This document shows, piece by piece, positions 1 through 10,297 of a DNA stretch of 64,000 nt. A program made the position numbers and the translations under genes. The stretch is taken from contig OX579638.1 in the NCBI GenBank assembly GCA_951230915.1, forward strand, positions 34,200,322 through 34,264,321. The letters run 5' to 3'. How positions within the stretch are numbered: the stretch's first letter is position 1; every line of letters starts with the position of its first letter. Origin of the DNA: Antitrichia curtipendula. Lineage: Eukaryota; Streptophyta; Bryopsida; Hypnales; Leucodontaceae. The notes below the pieces were generated by a model, which saw nothing but the letters and a program-made list of their open reading frames with translations, was not told the origin of the DNA and ran no database searches.

Positions 1-154
1 GATTCCACGGCTGGTCTATCAATCCGGCACACCCTAATCTTTGGAGGTCCTACTCCAACTCCTGTTGAGTGGTGGGGTCTGTCGGTATAGACGGACTCAC
101 CATCCGGGCAACCACCGATGGCTTCGCGGATCGCGGCGCACTAGTTTCTGCCAT
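1..154 (-). pseudogene. TGTC element ORF, N-terminal fragment
   Basis: Translation from the ATG at 154-152 gives MAETSAPRSAKPSVVARMV, nearly identical to the start of the ORF at 10298. An in-frame TAG at 52-50 stands where copy 2 has CAG (10400-10402), so this copy is inactivated by a single C-to-T change. The rest of the ORF lies outside the window. The protein family is unrecognised. Confidence 0.8.
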
Positions 155-296
155 CACTGCATCGACAAAAGCAAACCCTAATCCGACCTCACCTCTCTCT
201 ATCCGTAATCGCACTCTCACCAGACTTTCACTCAATTAGCTACACGCGGACGAGTTTGGAAACTCAAAAGATGAAGAGAGAAAGGCGGGTGGTGCC

Positions 297-306
297 CCTT
301 AAGTAG
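297..306 (-). promoter_or_regulatory. TATA-like box of TGTC copy 1
   Basis: CTACTTAAGG on the minus strand lies 294 bp inside the element end. This matches the distance of CTATTTAAAG (10146) and CTATTTAAGG (20251) in the sister copies, and it sits before a conserved pyrimidine-rich stretch that could be the transcription start. Confidence 0.45.
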
Positions 307-600
307 CAAAAATAGCGCCTCCAGTTCTCGGATTGGAACAGGATTAGGTTTCCGTTCCCGAGGCACGTCCCCTAGCCTCGTAGGCCGGATCCCTAGTCCA
401 TAGGTGGCGGCGCTCCGGTTCATTTCCGGAAACCCTAATCTGGTCGGATCGGAAACTAATTTCCGGATGAAGGCTTATTCCAAACGTAAGCTTTTCCAGA
501 AGACATCTACCATTTTTTAACCGAAAAAAATTTAAAAATCTCTATCTATTCCATCTATTCTACTCTATCAATACGGAAATTAGGTTTCCGTGTTGTGACA

Positions 601-919
601 AGTGCGATCTAAGGCGCTTGGGTTCTAAGTACGTCTTCATCGACTTAGTAGTTAATTCGTAGGATTTTTAGTCCATTAGTTATTGTCATGAAGACAAAGA
701 TGTACACTCCCGATCGTGCGCATGACTTGTTCAGTTTAGTAGGTCGATGCTCTTGTGTTGCGCGGAGATGGTTGTTAGTATTCGCTGTAGACCAATGATA
801 AGTTTCGTTAAGCACTGAAGGAGTCAGTGTGAATGTGGTCCCTATTTTACCGCTGTAAAACACGGAATGAGATATAAGTGTTTCGTAATCAAATAACCCC
901 GTAATGTTCGGAGCCATTC
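601..919. other. No gene recognised; flank of TGTC copy 1
   Basis: Unique-looking AT-leaning DNA. The short minus-strand reading frame across 645-917 shows no motif or codon pattern that I would call coding. Confidence 0.5.
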
Positions 920-1079
920 AGGTCGAGCCGACCTGAATAATATAATGAGTAATGTATTCTCTCTGTTTATGATTTAGTATGCGGTATTTCACTTTTCAGG
1001 TCGGTCCGACCTAAATAGACATGATATCCCCCCCTTCGGAATAGCATGATAACCTCATCAATTTAGATCGACTCGATCT
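920..1079. repeat. Three 15-bp palindromes upstream of T1
   Basis: Three near-identical palindromes lie at 920-934 (AGGTCGAGCCGACCT), 998-1012 (AGGTCGGTCCGACCT) and 1065-1079 (AGATCGACTCGATCT), spaced 78 and 67 bp. All fit AGRTCGRNYCGAYCT; the third keeps perfect pairing despite base changes in both arms. They lie just before the T1 start codon, so they are candidate operator or transposase-binding sites. Related sites occur at 54572 and 54628. Confidence 0.75.
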
Positions 1080-2926
1080 GAAACGGGGAACAGTATGTGG
1101 CTGGTGGATTCTTTTCGTTTATTGTGATCGCGATCTGTCATATATTTCGTGTACCCAGGAATATTGATATGTCCTCAGATGCATTGGATTCCTCGGCAGA
1201 CGCAATGGATATGGTGGATTCATCGGACGATAAGTACTATCCGCGAGAACAGGAGGTCTTATTGTCAGAGTCGTCAGACGATGAATTCCTGAATGCGGAT
1301 GGAATGAATGCTAACATTCCAGATTGTGAAGGTCTTCCGCGTAGGCTCTGGAATACTCGGGTTGTGACTCTGTACAATGAAGCCGGCCTGCTCGTTGGTC
1401 AAGGTACCTACCATAGTGTGAACTCTGACCTTGTTCTCGGTGTCAGTGGTCCTCTTGGAGACACTCATGTAGCTGTGCACATTTCCAAGACATTTTCTGA
1501 GAATGACTTGCCAAAAGAACGAGAGTGCTCGCTACTTGCTTGGCCTATTCATTTAGTCCATTGCCGTGGGGCTAGTCTACGTGATCATGAGGCTTGAGAT
1601 AATTTCAATTTCCTCCAAGCGGCTCTCCTAAATCCACCATCTTCGACGTCTGCTCGCCCGTATACAAGTACCGTCCGAAATCCGCCCCGCAAGACTACTA
1701 CAAGAACGAAGGAACTACTCACTCAAGATTCCATCAACTTGGTGTCCAGCAAAGTATGTTGTCGGCTGAATTGTGTTCAGCCATTCCCTAGGGATAAGAT
1801 ACAAGCCTTTCGTGAACGCATGTACCAGAATTCAACCTTCAAGCACAGAGCCTTTATGAAAACGGAAGTGCACAAACAAACCCATCTTGACCAATGTGGA
1901 AGAAGAATGGTAACAATTGAAGAGATACCGGTGTGCATGCGAGCATGGATGCATATTTCAGGGGTCCTAGAATCCACCTTCTTCCGCTACCAAATGTACA
2001 TGAAGGTTGGATGGGAAGCAATGGAGCACGGCAACAAAGGATTGGTGAAGCCAAAAAAGCACACTCAACAAGCTACTGCAACATTGAAATGCATCCTAGA
2101 GAAAGAGGCGGATCACATGCCACATCGTACGAAGACGCTGAAGTCGGGAGAAAAGGTTGTATCCATGATTCTCCCCTCCACGTTCCAGTGGAAGGGTAAA
2201 ATGAAAGAACTCAACGAAGCAAATGTTGCTTTTAAGTTGAAGGAGGTCTCAATTTCAAACTTGAGCAAGATTAGATGTTCAGCGTTTCCAGAGTATGAGG
2301 TGAAGAAACCAGGGGACAATTTTGCACGGTGTGCTACTTGTGACAAATTGCAAGAGCTTAGGAGGCGTGCTCTTGTTGGGTCTGTCACTGCTTTGAAGTG
2401 GTCACGGAGGTTGGACAAACATCTAGCAGTTGCTCGTGTTCATCGAGAGTTGTACTATGCAAACCGCTACCGGTCACTTACTTCACCGCACGAGCAGGGT
2501 TGTCTTGTCGGACGGGTTTTCGGGTTTCAGTGACGTATTAGACGTGTCGCGTCGCGTGTCGTATATGACATGTGTCGAATATGGGCGACAAATGCGTCGC
2601 AAATAAATTTAGGGTTTTGAAGTTTTTTACCCCGTGGTAAATGGATTTGTCCTACATGTCTGGTTGTCCGCAGTGACGTGGAAAGACAGAACCACGTCAA
2701 CTTGGGCGCCTGCACGTTAGGGCGCATGCGGGTCGAGGTAGGGCGACCGCGGGTCCAAGAACCAGGGCGACTGCGGCTTCAGAAAGTTGAACGACTTCGG
2801 GTCTGCATGGACGACTACGGGTCTAAAGTCTATGGGTGACCGCGGGTGGGGGTATGGATTGGACGACTGCGGGTACCCAGTGTCTGGGCGACTGCAGCTG
2901 CGTGTTAGGGGCGACTACGGGTCCAA

Positions 2927-3073
2927 GGGCGACCTCGGGTAAAAAAAGTCCCTTTCTGCCCAAATGAAGGAATGGAGGAGACTTCGGGTCTTGGGCGACC
3001 TCGGGTAAAAAAAGTCCCTTTCTGCCCAAATGAAGGAATGGAGGAGACTTCGGGTCTTGGGCGACCTCGGGTA
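2927..3073. repeat. 66-bp tandem duplication in hAT-like element
   Basis: Two consecutive 66-bp units (2927-2992 and 2993-3058), starting GGGCGACCTCGGGT, appear identical by eye. A partial third unit begins at 3059. A diverged inverted version lies at about 3560-3625. Confidence 0.85.
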
Positions 3074-3119
3074 GTCCCACCACCATCCGATGTCGCCCAA
3101 CACAAGAGGTCTCCTACCT

Positions 3120-3545
3120 GCGGTCGCCTAAATCCAAAATCGCTCCTTAAACACAACATTTGACCAATTTTGAGACAAAGACATATGAACTAAACCCACC
3201 ACCACCCGAGGTCGCCCAAGACAAGAGGTCGCCTAACACAAGAGGTCTTCTACTCGCAATCGCCTAGACCCGAAATCGCTCCTTAAACACAAAATTTGAC
3301 CAATCTTAAGACAAAGACAAAAGAATGGCTCCCACCACCACCCAAGGTCGCCCAAGACAAGAGGTCGCCTAAGACAAGAGGTCTCCTACCTGCGGTCGCC
3401 TAGACCCAAAATTACTCCTTAAACACAACATTTGACCAATTTTGAGACAAAGACAAATGAACTAAACCTACCACCACCCGAAGTCGCCCAAACCCGAAAT
3501 CGCTCCTTAAACACAAAATTTGACCAATTTTGAGACCACGGGTAG
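3120..3545. repeat. Left inverted arm of hAT-like element
   Basis: Roughly four copies of a 100-120-bp module containing AAATCGCTCCTTAAACACAA followed by TTTGACCAATTTTGAGACAA and CCACCACC. The module is present in reverse complement in the right arm. Confidence 0.8.
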
Positions 3546-4246
3546 GAAAAGAAGGTCTATCCCCATCCGAGGTCGCCCAAGACCCGAAGTCTCCTCCATT
3601 CCTTCATTTGGGCAGAAAAGGACTCTCCCTACCCGCGGTCGCCCAAAACGAGGTCGCCCCACACCCGAGGTTGGCCATGACCCGAGTTCTCCAATGACCC
3701 TCCATTTGGGAAGGAAGAAAGGGTCTATCTCCACCCGCGGTCACCCAACACCCGAAGTCTCCAGTATTCCTCCTTTTGGGCAGAAAGAGAAAGTCTCTCC
3801 ACCTCTTGGCTTGACCTTTTGTACTATGTTTGTATTCATTGTTTAAATCTAATTTCCGTGTCCATGAATTCTTCTATGGAAGATTGGTCATTTACTTTCT
3901 TCTACATGAATACCAACTACTTGAAGTAAAAACCACTTCACGTTTATTTCTAGAAAAAATGTTAAATATAAGTTGGCTCAAGATTAAAATTAAATCACAA
4001 TGGATAATAGCTCAAAGATGAAATCAAAATACAATAATCCAATTGTAAAATAATTGTAACAACAAAATTAAATCCTTCGATAAGTCGATTTGTTGAAATT
4101 GCATTCCAAAATGATAGTATAAATCCCTACAGGACAATTGCCCATTGAACATCCAACTGAAAGGCCTAATGCATGTACAAGTGAATAGCGAAGTAATACA
4201 ATGCCAATAGTGAATTATAATTTGGTGCAATGTAAAAGGTCTTCCC

Positions 4247-4269
4247 AAACCCTAAACCCTAAACCCTAA
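4247..4269. repeat. Interstitial telomere-type repeat
   Basis: Three consecutive AAACCCT units, the plant telomere repeat, near the centre of the foldback element between its two arms. It is too short for a telomere end; probably captured DNA or a repair scar. Confidence 0.8.
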
Positions 4270-4979
4270 TATCAAGTTTATTAATTGTGTATGCCATGCC
4301 TAGAGTTATGTAATCCCACTTCTTTTGCTTCTTTATGAAGAAGTCACTTAAATATATAGAAGTGACATCCATGTTTTATTTTTCATTGTGAATTTTTTTC
4401 AGTTCAACGGCCTTTCCCCTTATATGTAATTATGAATAAAATGAAGCAAATGGTACATGACTAAAATGAATGGTGGAGGAGAAAGTAATAAAATGAGGAA
4501 TGAATTCACTAAACCTCCATCCATTAGACCCCGCATGCCCTATCTTCCACATTTTGGTGATGAAAAATCTTAGTGGTCTTGTAGAACCTTACTAAATTCT
4601 TAATTGTGGTAGTTGACAAGTTTTTCTTAAAATTCATTTCAAAATGTACCATGAGCTTCCAAAATCAGATTTAGGAAGTGAAAGGTTTTGATCTCTCTAC
4701 CCGTGGTCACCATGTCTTGGATTCCATAAATTTCAAACTTGAATTTCCCTCTTTCCTAGACCTGAGGTCGCCCCACCCACGGACGCCCCTACCTTGGATT
4801 CTGGGAATTTGAAACTTGAATTTTTCCTCCCTCCCGGACCCGTAGTCGTCCCATCCGCGATTGTCCAGGCCTCCAAGTTCATGGAATTTGAAACTTGAAT
4901 TTCTCCCTCTTGTCTTGGGCGACCTCTTGTCTTGGGCAGCCTCTTAGGACGACTTCTTGTCTTGGGCGACCTCGGATGG

Positions 4980-5570
4980 TTGTGGGTTTAGTTCATTTGT
5001 CTTTGTCTCAAAATTGGTCAAATTTTGTGTTTAAGGAGTGATTTCGGGTCTAGGCGATTGCGGGTAGGCGACCTCGGGTGGTGGTGGAAGCCATTCTTTT
5101 GTCTTTGTCTCAAGATTGGTCAAATTTTGTGTTTAAAGAACGATTTCGGGTCTAGGTGACTACGGGTAGGCGACCTCTTGTCTTGGACGACCTCGAGTGG
5201 TGGTGGGAGCCATTTTTTTGTCTTTGTCTCAAGATTGGTCAAATTTTGTGTTTAAGGAGCGATTTCGGGTCTAGGCGACTGCGGATAGGCGACCTCTTAT
5301 CTTGGGCGACCTCGGGTGGTTGTGGGTTTAGTTCATATGTCTTTGTCTCAAGATTGGTCAAATTTTGTGTTTAAGGAGCAATTTCGGGTCTAGGCGACTG
5401 CGGGTAGGAGAACTCTTGTCTTAGGCGACCTCTGAGGGCGACCTCTTGTCTTTGGCGACCTTGGGTGGTGGTGGGAGCCATTTTTTTGTCTTTGTCTCAA
5501 AATTGGTCAAATTTTGTGTTTAAGGAGCGATTTCGGGTCTAGGCGACTGCGGATAGGCGACCTCTTGTCT
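4980..5570. repeat. Right inverted arm of hAT-like element
   Basis: About five copies of TTGTCTTTGTCTCAAGATTG, then TGGTCAAATTTTGTGTTTAA, then a GGTCTAGGCGACTGCGG block: the reverse complement of the 3120-3545 module. Together the arms give a stem hundreds of bases long with an imperfect, multi-register match. Confidence 0.8.
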
Positions 5571-7555
5571 TGGGCGACCGCGGGTCCAGCTTGGGCGACC
5601 GCGGGTCCAAGAGTCTACCCGAAGTCGCCTCAGCCGCGGTCTCCCTTATCCGCATTCTCCCATACCCATATTCTTCTACCCGCGGTCGCCTACACCCGTG
5701 TTCTCCTACTCGAGGTCGCCCTTACACGAAGTCGCCCCTACCCGCGATCGCTGTGTACCCGAAGTCGCCCGTCCACGTCACATCCGCATGCGCCCCTAAA
5801 ATGTGCCACGCAGATGCCACATGGCATCCACGTGGCTTAGGTAAAAGGGGGGTAATTTATTAAAAAGTCAAAGGTAAATTTAACTTTATGTGACGTCGCG
5901 GAGGGTCTACTAGATGTCGCATGACGTCTGTCTGTCGCGATGTCGCCAAGTCGCGTAGAACAATCCTGCGCACGAGTGCCTTACAATCATGCATGACAAA
6001 ATGGACCACGCAAAAACAGCTTGTCCAGTCTTCTCCCACAAGAGTAAAGATGTTGATGGTCTAGTGAAGTTGCCTGTGTCTGTCACGGGCATGATTGCGC
6101 ATGGTCATGGAGATGTGCGTTATGCACATTATGGCTTGGATCTATTCACACATGATTCGAACTACACCATTGGCTCCATGGCAAAGTTGTTGCGAGATTT
6201 GGAGTTGCCTCCCAAGTCTTCTTCTCGGCAATTGCTTGTGGGTTTGGGGTCCACCAATTTGTTTCATGCAGTGCTGAAGGGAGCTGAGATGTGCGAAAAT
6301 TCACTTCCCTTCACTGCCAATCAACTTAGTTCCAGCAACACCTTTGCCCCCTATTCTCAATGTGCAAATGGACAATGCCATAGGCAACAACAAGAACAGA
6401 TATGTTTTTTGTTTTTGGTCTCTTCTTGTTGCGAACAAGATCTTTCGAGAAGTGTATGTGAACTTCATGATTGTGGGTTATACGCACGATGATATTGATG
6501 TGTTGTTTGGAAGATGGAGCATGCTCTTGAAGAAGGAGAACTTCCCAACAATCCCGGCCCTCATGAAGTCCTTCATGGATATAGAGTCCATTCCTACTAT
6601 CCCTCATCTCATAGAAGAGGTGCCCGATTTCAAGGGTTTCATTGCTGGTAAATGGATGGATAGCGATGAGATTCTCATAGGACACACAAGACCACAACAA
6701 GTGAAGTTCTATCTAGATTCGGCGGGTTGTCCAGTCATGAAGTACAAATTGAAGTGTACAGATGAAGATTGGTTGGACAAGGATGGCGGAGGGATTAAGT
6801 TGTGGAAAGAAGACGTTGAAGGGCAAAGTCAATGGCCGCACGGTGTACCGTTGTCAGTTCCACAAAAGGCAATGAAAGGCGTGGAAGACATTGTGAAAGG
6901 TGTGTCTGGATTCGTAAAGTATTGGGAGAATCTATGCAATGCAGACGTCACTGGAGAATGTCGTAGATGCTATGAGCCAATTGTGCGCTATTGGTATGGT
7001 GTGAAGGTTGCTCTACAGGAACCACTACCATTGTCCACTGTTTTGAAAGACGGGTTCTGGCCAACTACTCGTGTACAAGCAACAGAAGCAGATCAATTAG
7101 ACGAAGATGGCGAGGACCTTGAAGAATATGGTGTGGATGATGCTTATGTTGGGCATTTGAGGGATCGCCCACAACCATCCTTCAGGGTGGCGCGGGATCT
7201 CTACGAAGGATACTTTGTTGCAGTTCAATCTGCAGATGGTGAAAGTCAACCAGTTTGGATTGCTAGGGTGTTGTCCGATCCGAACTGCAATCCTGAGAAG
7301 CCGAATTGCGTGCTCATTCAATACTTTTGTCCGACATCAAAGAATCAAAATGTTCGAGATTTCTATACAGGATGGGACAGCGAAAGAGGTCTACGTTGGA
7401 AGGTTGATGAAACCGAACCACCTCTTTGGGAGGAAACAAACGCTTTGATGACAGCATGGAAGTCCTTGAACAGAAGAGATACTCGCGAATGTAGGATCAA
7501 GATTCCTACAGCTCAGATTGAAGTCATCAACCAAAGTTTGGCTTCATATACTTGA

Positions 7556-7796
7556 CATTCTGGAATATTACCCTCGAATTAGTTATACTAGTATGTTAAT
7601 TTCATATATTGGATATTTACTATTTTTTTGTCTTCATTTTAATTTAAATATACCTACTATTACGTGTTCCTACATTCTCTTTTTGGGATATGTTATATTA
7701 TTTAACTTGCTTAATGTATGTCCAAAATAGATTTGGGAATGAAATGCGATTGAGAAAAAGGGCAGTGGGTATAACCACTCTTTAGTTTGTTAACAT
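7556..7796. other. AT-rich 3' flank of T1
   Basis: AT-rich sequence after the T1 stop. I see no coding pattern and no terminal repeat that would define the end of a T1-bearing element. Confidence 0.4.
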
Positions 7797-7992
7797 GTGA
7801 AGCACTTGTCACAGTTTTGGATGGGGGGCCCGTTGGTTGTTACAACTTTCCTGCCTGCAAAGCTCACTTAGCAGTACCAAGTCATGTATCTCTTTCAGTC
7901 ACTCATACGATTTCAACGGGAATCGAACTCGGACCGCCTGAAGGAGATGAATAGCTTCTCACAACCAAACGTTCAGCTCATGACTTGGTGTT
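7797..7992 (-). repeat. Possible tRNA-derived SINE
   Basis: On the minus strand, GAGCTGAACGTTTGG resembles a pol III A box. About 40 bp further lies GAGTTCGATTCCC, a good B-box match (GGTTCGANTCC). The spacing is tRNA-like, but no clear tail or target duplication was found. A decayed tRNA is the alternative. Confidence 0.35.
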
Positions 7993-8276
7993 CAACAATG
8001 GTTTTAGAATTCACTTATATGATCTTAAACGATAGTATAACCCAAACTTGATTGTATTTGGAGACAAAACTCTCATTTTAATGGAATTACAATGGTACAA
8101 CTAATAAATGTGGTGATTCTCAACCTGAATTGTCAACATTTAATATTTGGATTTTAAACATGTAAGTGGACAATATTATTTTGAGAGGTTCCCACCCTCT
8201 CAAAATAATGAATATAACGTTTTAGGCACCTCTTGTTCTTACGGGGTGTCACCAGAGGATTTGGAAGTGGCAAGGA

Positions 8277-9851
8277 ATGTTTGTAAGATTTAGAGTGAGA
8301 TTCTTGTCAGTTGTCACTATTGCAAGTAAAGTGAAATATGTGAAGGCAGAGTACAAGAGAGTATCAGATAGGCTTGTCGGATATAAATTCACTATGGAAG
8401 ACTGCCACACTACCGTAAAAGAAGATAAAGAGAAAGCGTTGGAATTGCAAGTTCAATTTAAGAGAGCTACAAAGGTGGTTGAAGAATTGGAGTTGCAGGT
8501 ACTAGAATTACCGCTCATTTGTGTGAATTTTGGATTCCTCTGCTGTTGTGGATTTGGAAGGGTGTGTCTAGGGTTTGGGTGCATTGAGCTTGCTCACTAC
8601 TGCCTTGCTCGGTTGTTGTTAATTTCGAAAGGTGTGTTTAGGATTTGGGTGGAGTTAGCTTGCTTAATAAAATCAACAACTGCAATAGATACCTTGTGTT
8701 GACTTCTCTGTCTATCCACAAGTGAACCAACACAGACAGCATAAAATATAAGCACACCTACAACCAACGAATATCTCAATTTTGATTGATGAATTCCTGG
8801 CTCACAACAGAGACTGTATTTAATACCTTTGACGTCTTTGTGCTCGTAAGGATGACAATCTTTATGCTCTTCTTTTTTGTGTTCTCCCTCAACAAAATCG
8901 TTGATAAACTCTGAATCCAATATGTAGCCATTCCTATGGAAACGCAGCTGCAGGTAATAGTCACATGTTTATGTTGCCATGCTCGCTTGATGTGATTTGG
9001 AAGCGTATTTAGGGTGCAGGTTGATTTGAGGACTCAGCTTGCTTAATGTTGCCCTACTTGGTTGTTGATTTTGAAGGGTGTGTTTAGGATTTGGGGACTT
9101 AGCTTGCTTGTCGTTGCCCTGCTTCGTTGCTGTGGATTTGGGTTCACAGTTCACAGTTGAGGTTGTTTCGAGACTTAGCCCGCTTGGGATTGCCCTTCTT
9201 GGTTGGAGTGCAGGCTTTGGGCAGTTCCATAGGCTCTATTGAGCGTGAAGATCTGGAGCAAAAGTTGAAGATCCTACAAAGTAGGGCAAATTCGGTTGAA
9301 AGAAAGCTTGAAGTTTCAAGATCTGTGGCAGATTCTAGTCGGGAGAGGGCTATGAAGGGTCAAGATTTCTATGAAGACATTGAATCCAAACAGATGAGAG
9401 CAGAATCTGATCTCCGGGTTTTGAAAAGGGAGATTGTGGACCTTGAGCGACATTGTGCTATTGTTGTGGATCAGTGTGCCCTCATGGAAAAAGGAGGTGG
9501 CTTCTCGTTGTGGGCTTGTGGCCCAAGCCAGCTCTCCATCCGACAATGGAGAATGACGGACATGTGAACACTCCAAGCTTGCAGTTGCATCCATGCGTGT
9601 TTTGCAACAAAGGCTATCCGTTTTTTGATATCATTGTTGCACCTTGCCGACAAATATACCACATTTTTTGTGATGCAGCAGTAGCCAAAGCTGACAAAGG
9701 TGCATTCGATGTCACCATCCTCATTCGTGGCAAACTTTTGGCTTCCAAGCTGTATACTCAGGGTTTGAAGAGGAGAGTCTGAGGTTGGAATTACCTACAC
9801 AAGTTGAATCTCTAAAGCAAGCTTTACTGGAGAATGGGAGCCGTCAGATAT
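8277..9851 (+). pseudogene. Gene H, 5' exons: coiled coil plus RING-like zinc motif
   Basis: Exon-like blocks: about 8331-8498, a Lys/Glu-rich heptad-like segment before a CAG|GTACTA donor; 9214-about 9490, after a GTGCAG acceptor, a strong coiled coil (IEREDLEQKLKILQSRANSV); about 9570-9720, CVFC..C-x4-H-x2-C in one frame, then C-x2-C-HH in another, together resembling a RING-type zinc site with a frameshift near 9695; and about 9761-9851, FEEESLRLELPTQVESL, a further coil. The last exon is cut at 9851 by TGTC element 2. Its final bases and a GTAAGT donor follow at 13330-13337. The frame resumes in phase at 47326. Product unrecognised; possibly itself transposon-derived. Exon borders other than those given are uncertain. 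Confidence 0.55.
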
Positions 9852-10145
9852 TGTCACAACACGGAAACCTAATTTCCGTATTGATAGAGTAGAATAGATG
9901 GAATAGATAGAGATTTTTTAAATTTTTTCGGTTAAGAAATGATAGATGTCTTCCGGAAAAGCTTACGTTTGGAATAAGCCTTCATCCGGAAATTAGTTTC
10001 CGATCCGACCAGATTAGGGTTTCCGGAAATGAACCGGAGCACCGCCACCTACGGACTAGGGATCCGGCCTATGAGGCTAGGGGACGCGCCTCGGGAACGG
10101 AAACCTAATCCAGTTCCAATCCGAGAACTCGTGGCGTTGTTTTGG

Positions 10146-10155
10146 CTATTTAAAG
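10146..10155 (+). promoter_or_regulatory. TATA-like box of TGTC copy 2
   Basis: CTATTTAAAG at +294 from the element start, followed by a CT-rich tract; it lies 152 bp before the ORF ATG. Position and sequence are conserved in copies 1 and 3. Confidence 0.55.
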
Positions 10156-10297
10156 GCCACCACCCGCCTTTCTCTCTTCATCTTTTGAGTTTCCCAACTC
10201 GTTCGCACATAGCTAGTTAAGTGAAAGTCTAGTGAGAATGCATTTACGGATAGAGAGAAGTGAGGCCGGATTAGGGTTTGCTTTTGTCGGTGCAGTG

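Larger units (their letters stand above)
1..600 (-). mobile_element. TGTC element, copy 1 (5' part, cut by window edge)
   Basis: On the minus strand this begins at 600 with TGTCACAACACGGAAACC, the same terminus as the copies at 9852 and 19957, and stays collinear with them to the window edge. It contains the same TATA-like box 294 bp from the terminus and the same ORF start. The other end lies outside the window, so the target duplication cannot be checked. It is one member of a four-copy family in this window. Confidence 0.88.
2495..5968. mobile_element. Non-autonomous hAT-like foldback element
   Basis: It starts CAGGGTTGTCTTGTC and ends with the complement of CAGGATTGTTCTACG, flanked by an 8-bp direct repeat CGCACGAG (2487-2494 and 5969-5976). 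CAGGG-type ends and 8-bp duplications are hallmarks of hAT transposons. It splits T1 between two in-frame halves. There is no transposase inside; the interior is built from GTCGCC/GGGCGAC-rich repeats arranged as two long inverted arms around an AT-rich centre, so the element could fold back on itself. It must have moved using a transposase encoded elsewhere. Confidence 0.85.
1169..7555 (+). pseudogene. T1: transposase-like gene (DUF7869-type), split by hAT-like insertion
   Basis: A single intronless frame runs from ATG 1169 (acidic, Ser-rich N-terminus) to 2494 and, once the 2495-5968 insertion plus one target copy is removed, continues in frame at 5977 through IMHDKMDHAKT. A frameshift near 6335-6345 moves it into the frame ending at 7555. 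Near 6359-6394 lies VQMDNAIGNNKN and near 6475-6510 GYTHDDIDVLFG. These D-bearing blocks also occur in T2 (17607-24319), and I believe they typify the family catalogued as DUF7869, with an RNase H-like transposase core; that name is from memory and unverified. CxxC motifs precede the core (about 2330-2345). Defects: TGA at 1595-1597, the insertion and the frameshift. It is inactive as it stands, formerly about 990 residues. Confidence 0.78.

Noticed and set aside
1097..1168. Upstream extension of T1 to 1097
   Set aside because: The frame is open, but the codon at 1097 is GTG and the stretch is hydrophobic and unlike the acidic N-terminus seen in T2; ATG 1169 is preferred.
4247..4269. Chromosome end or telomere
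   Set aside because: Only three AAACCCT units, lying inside a transposable element with sequence on both sides.
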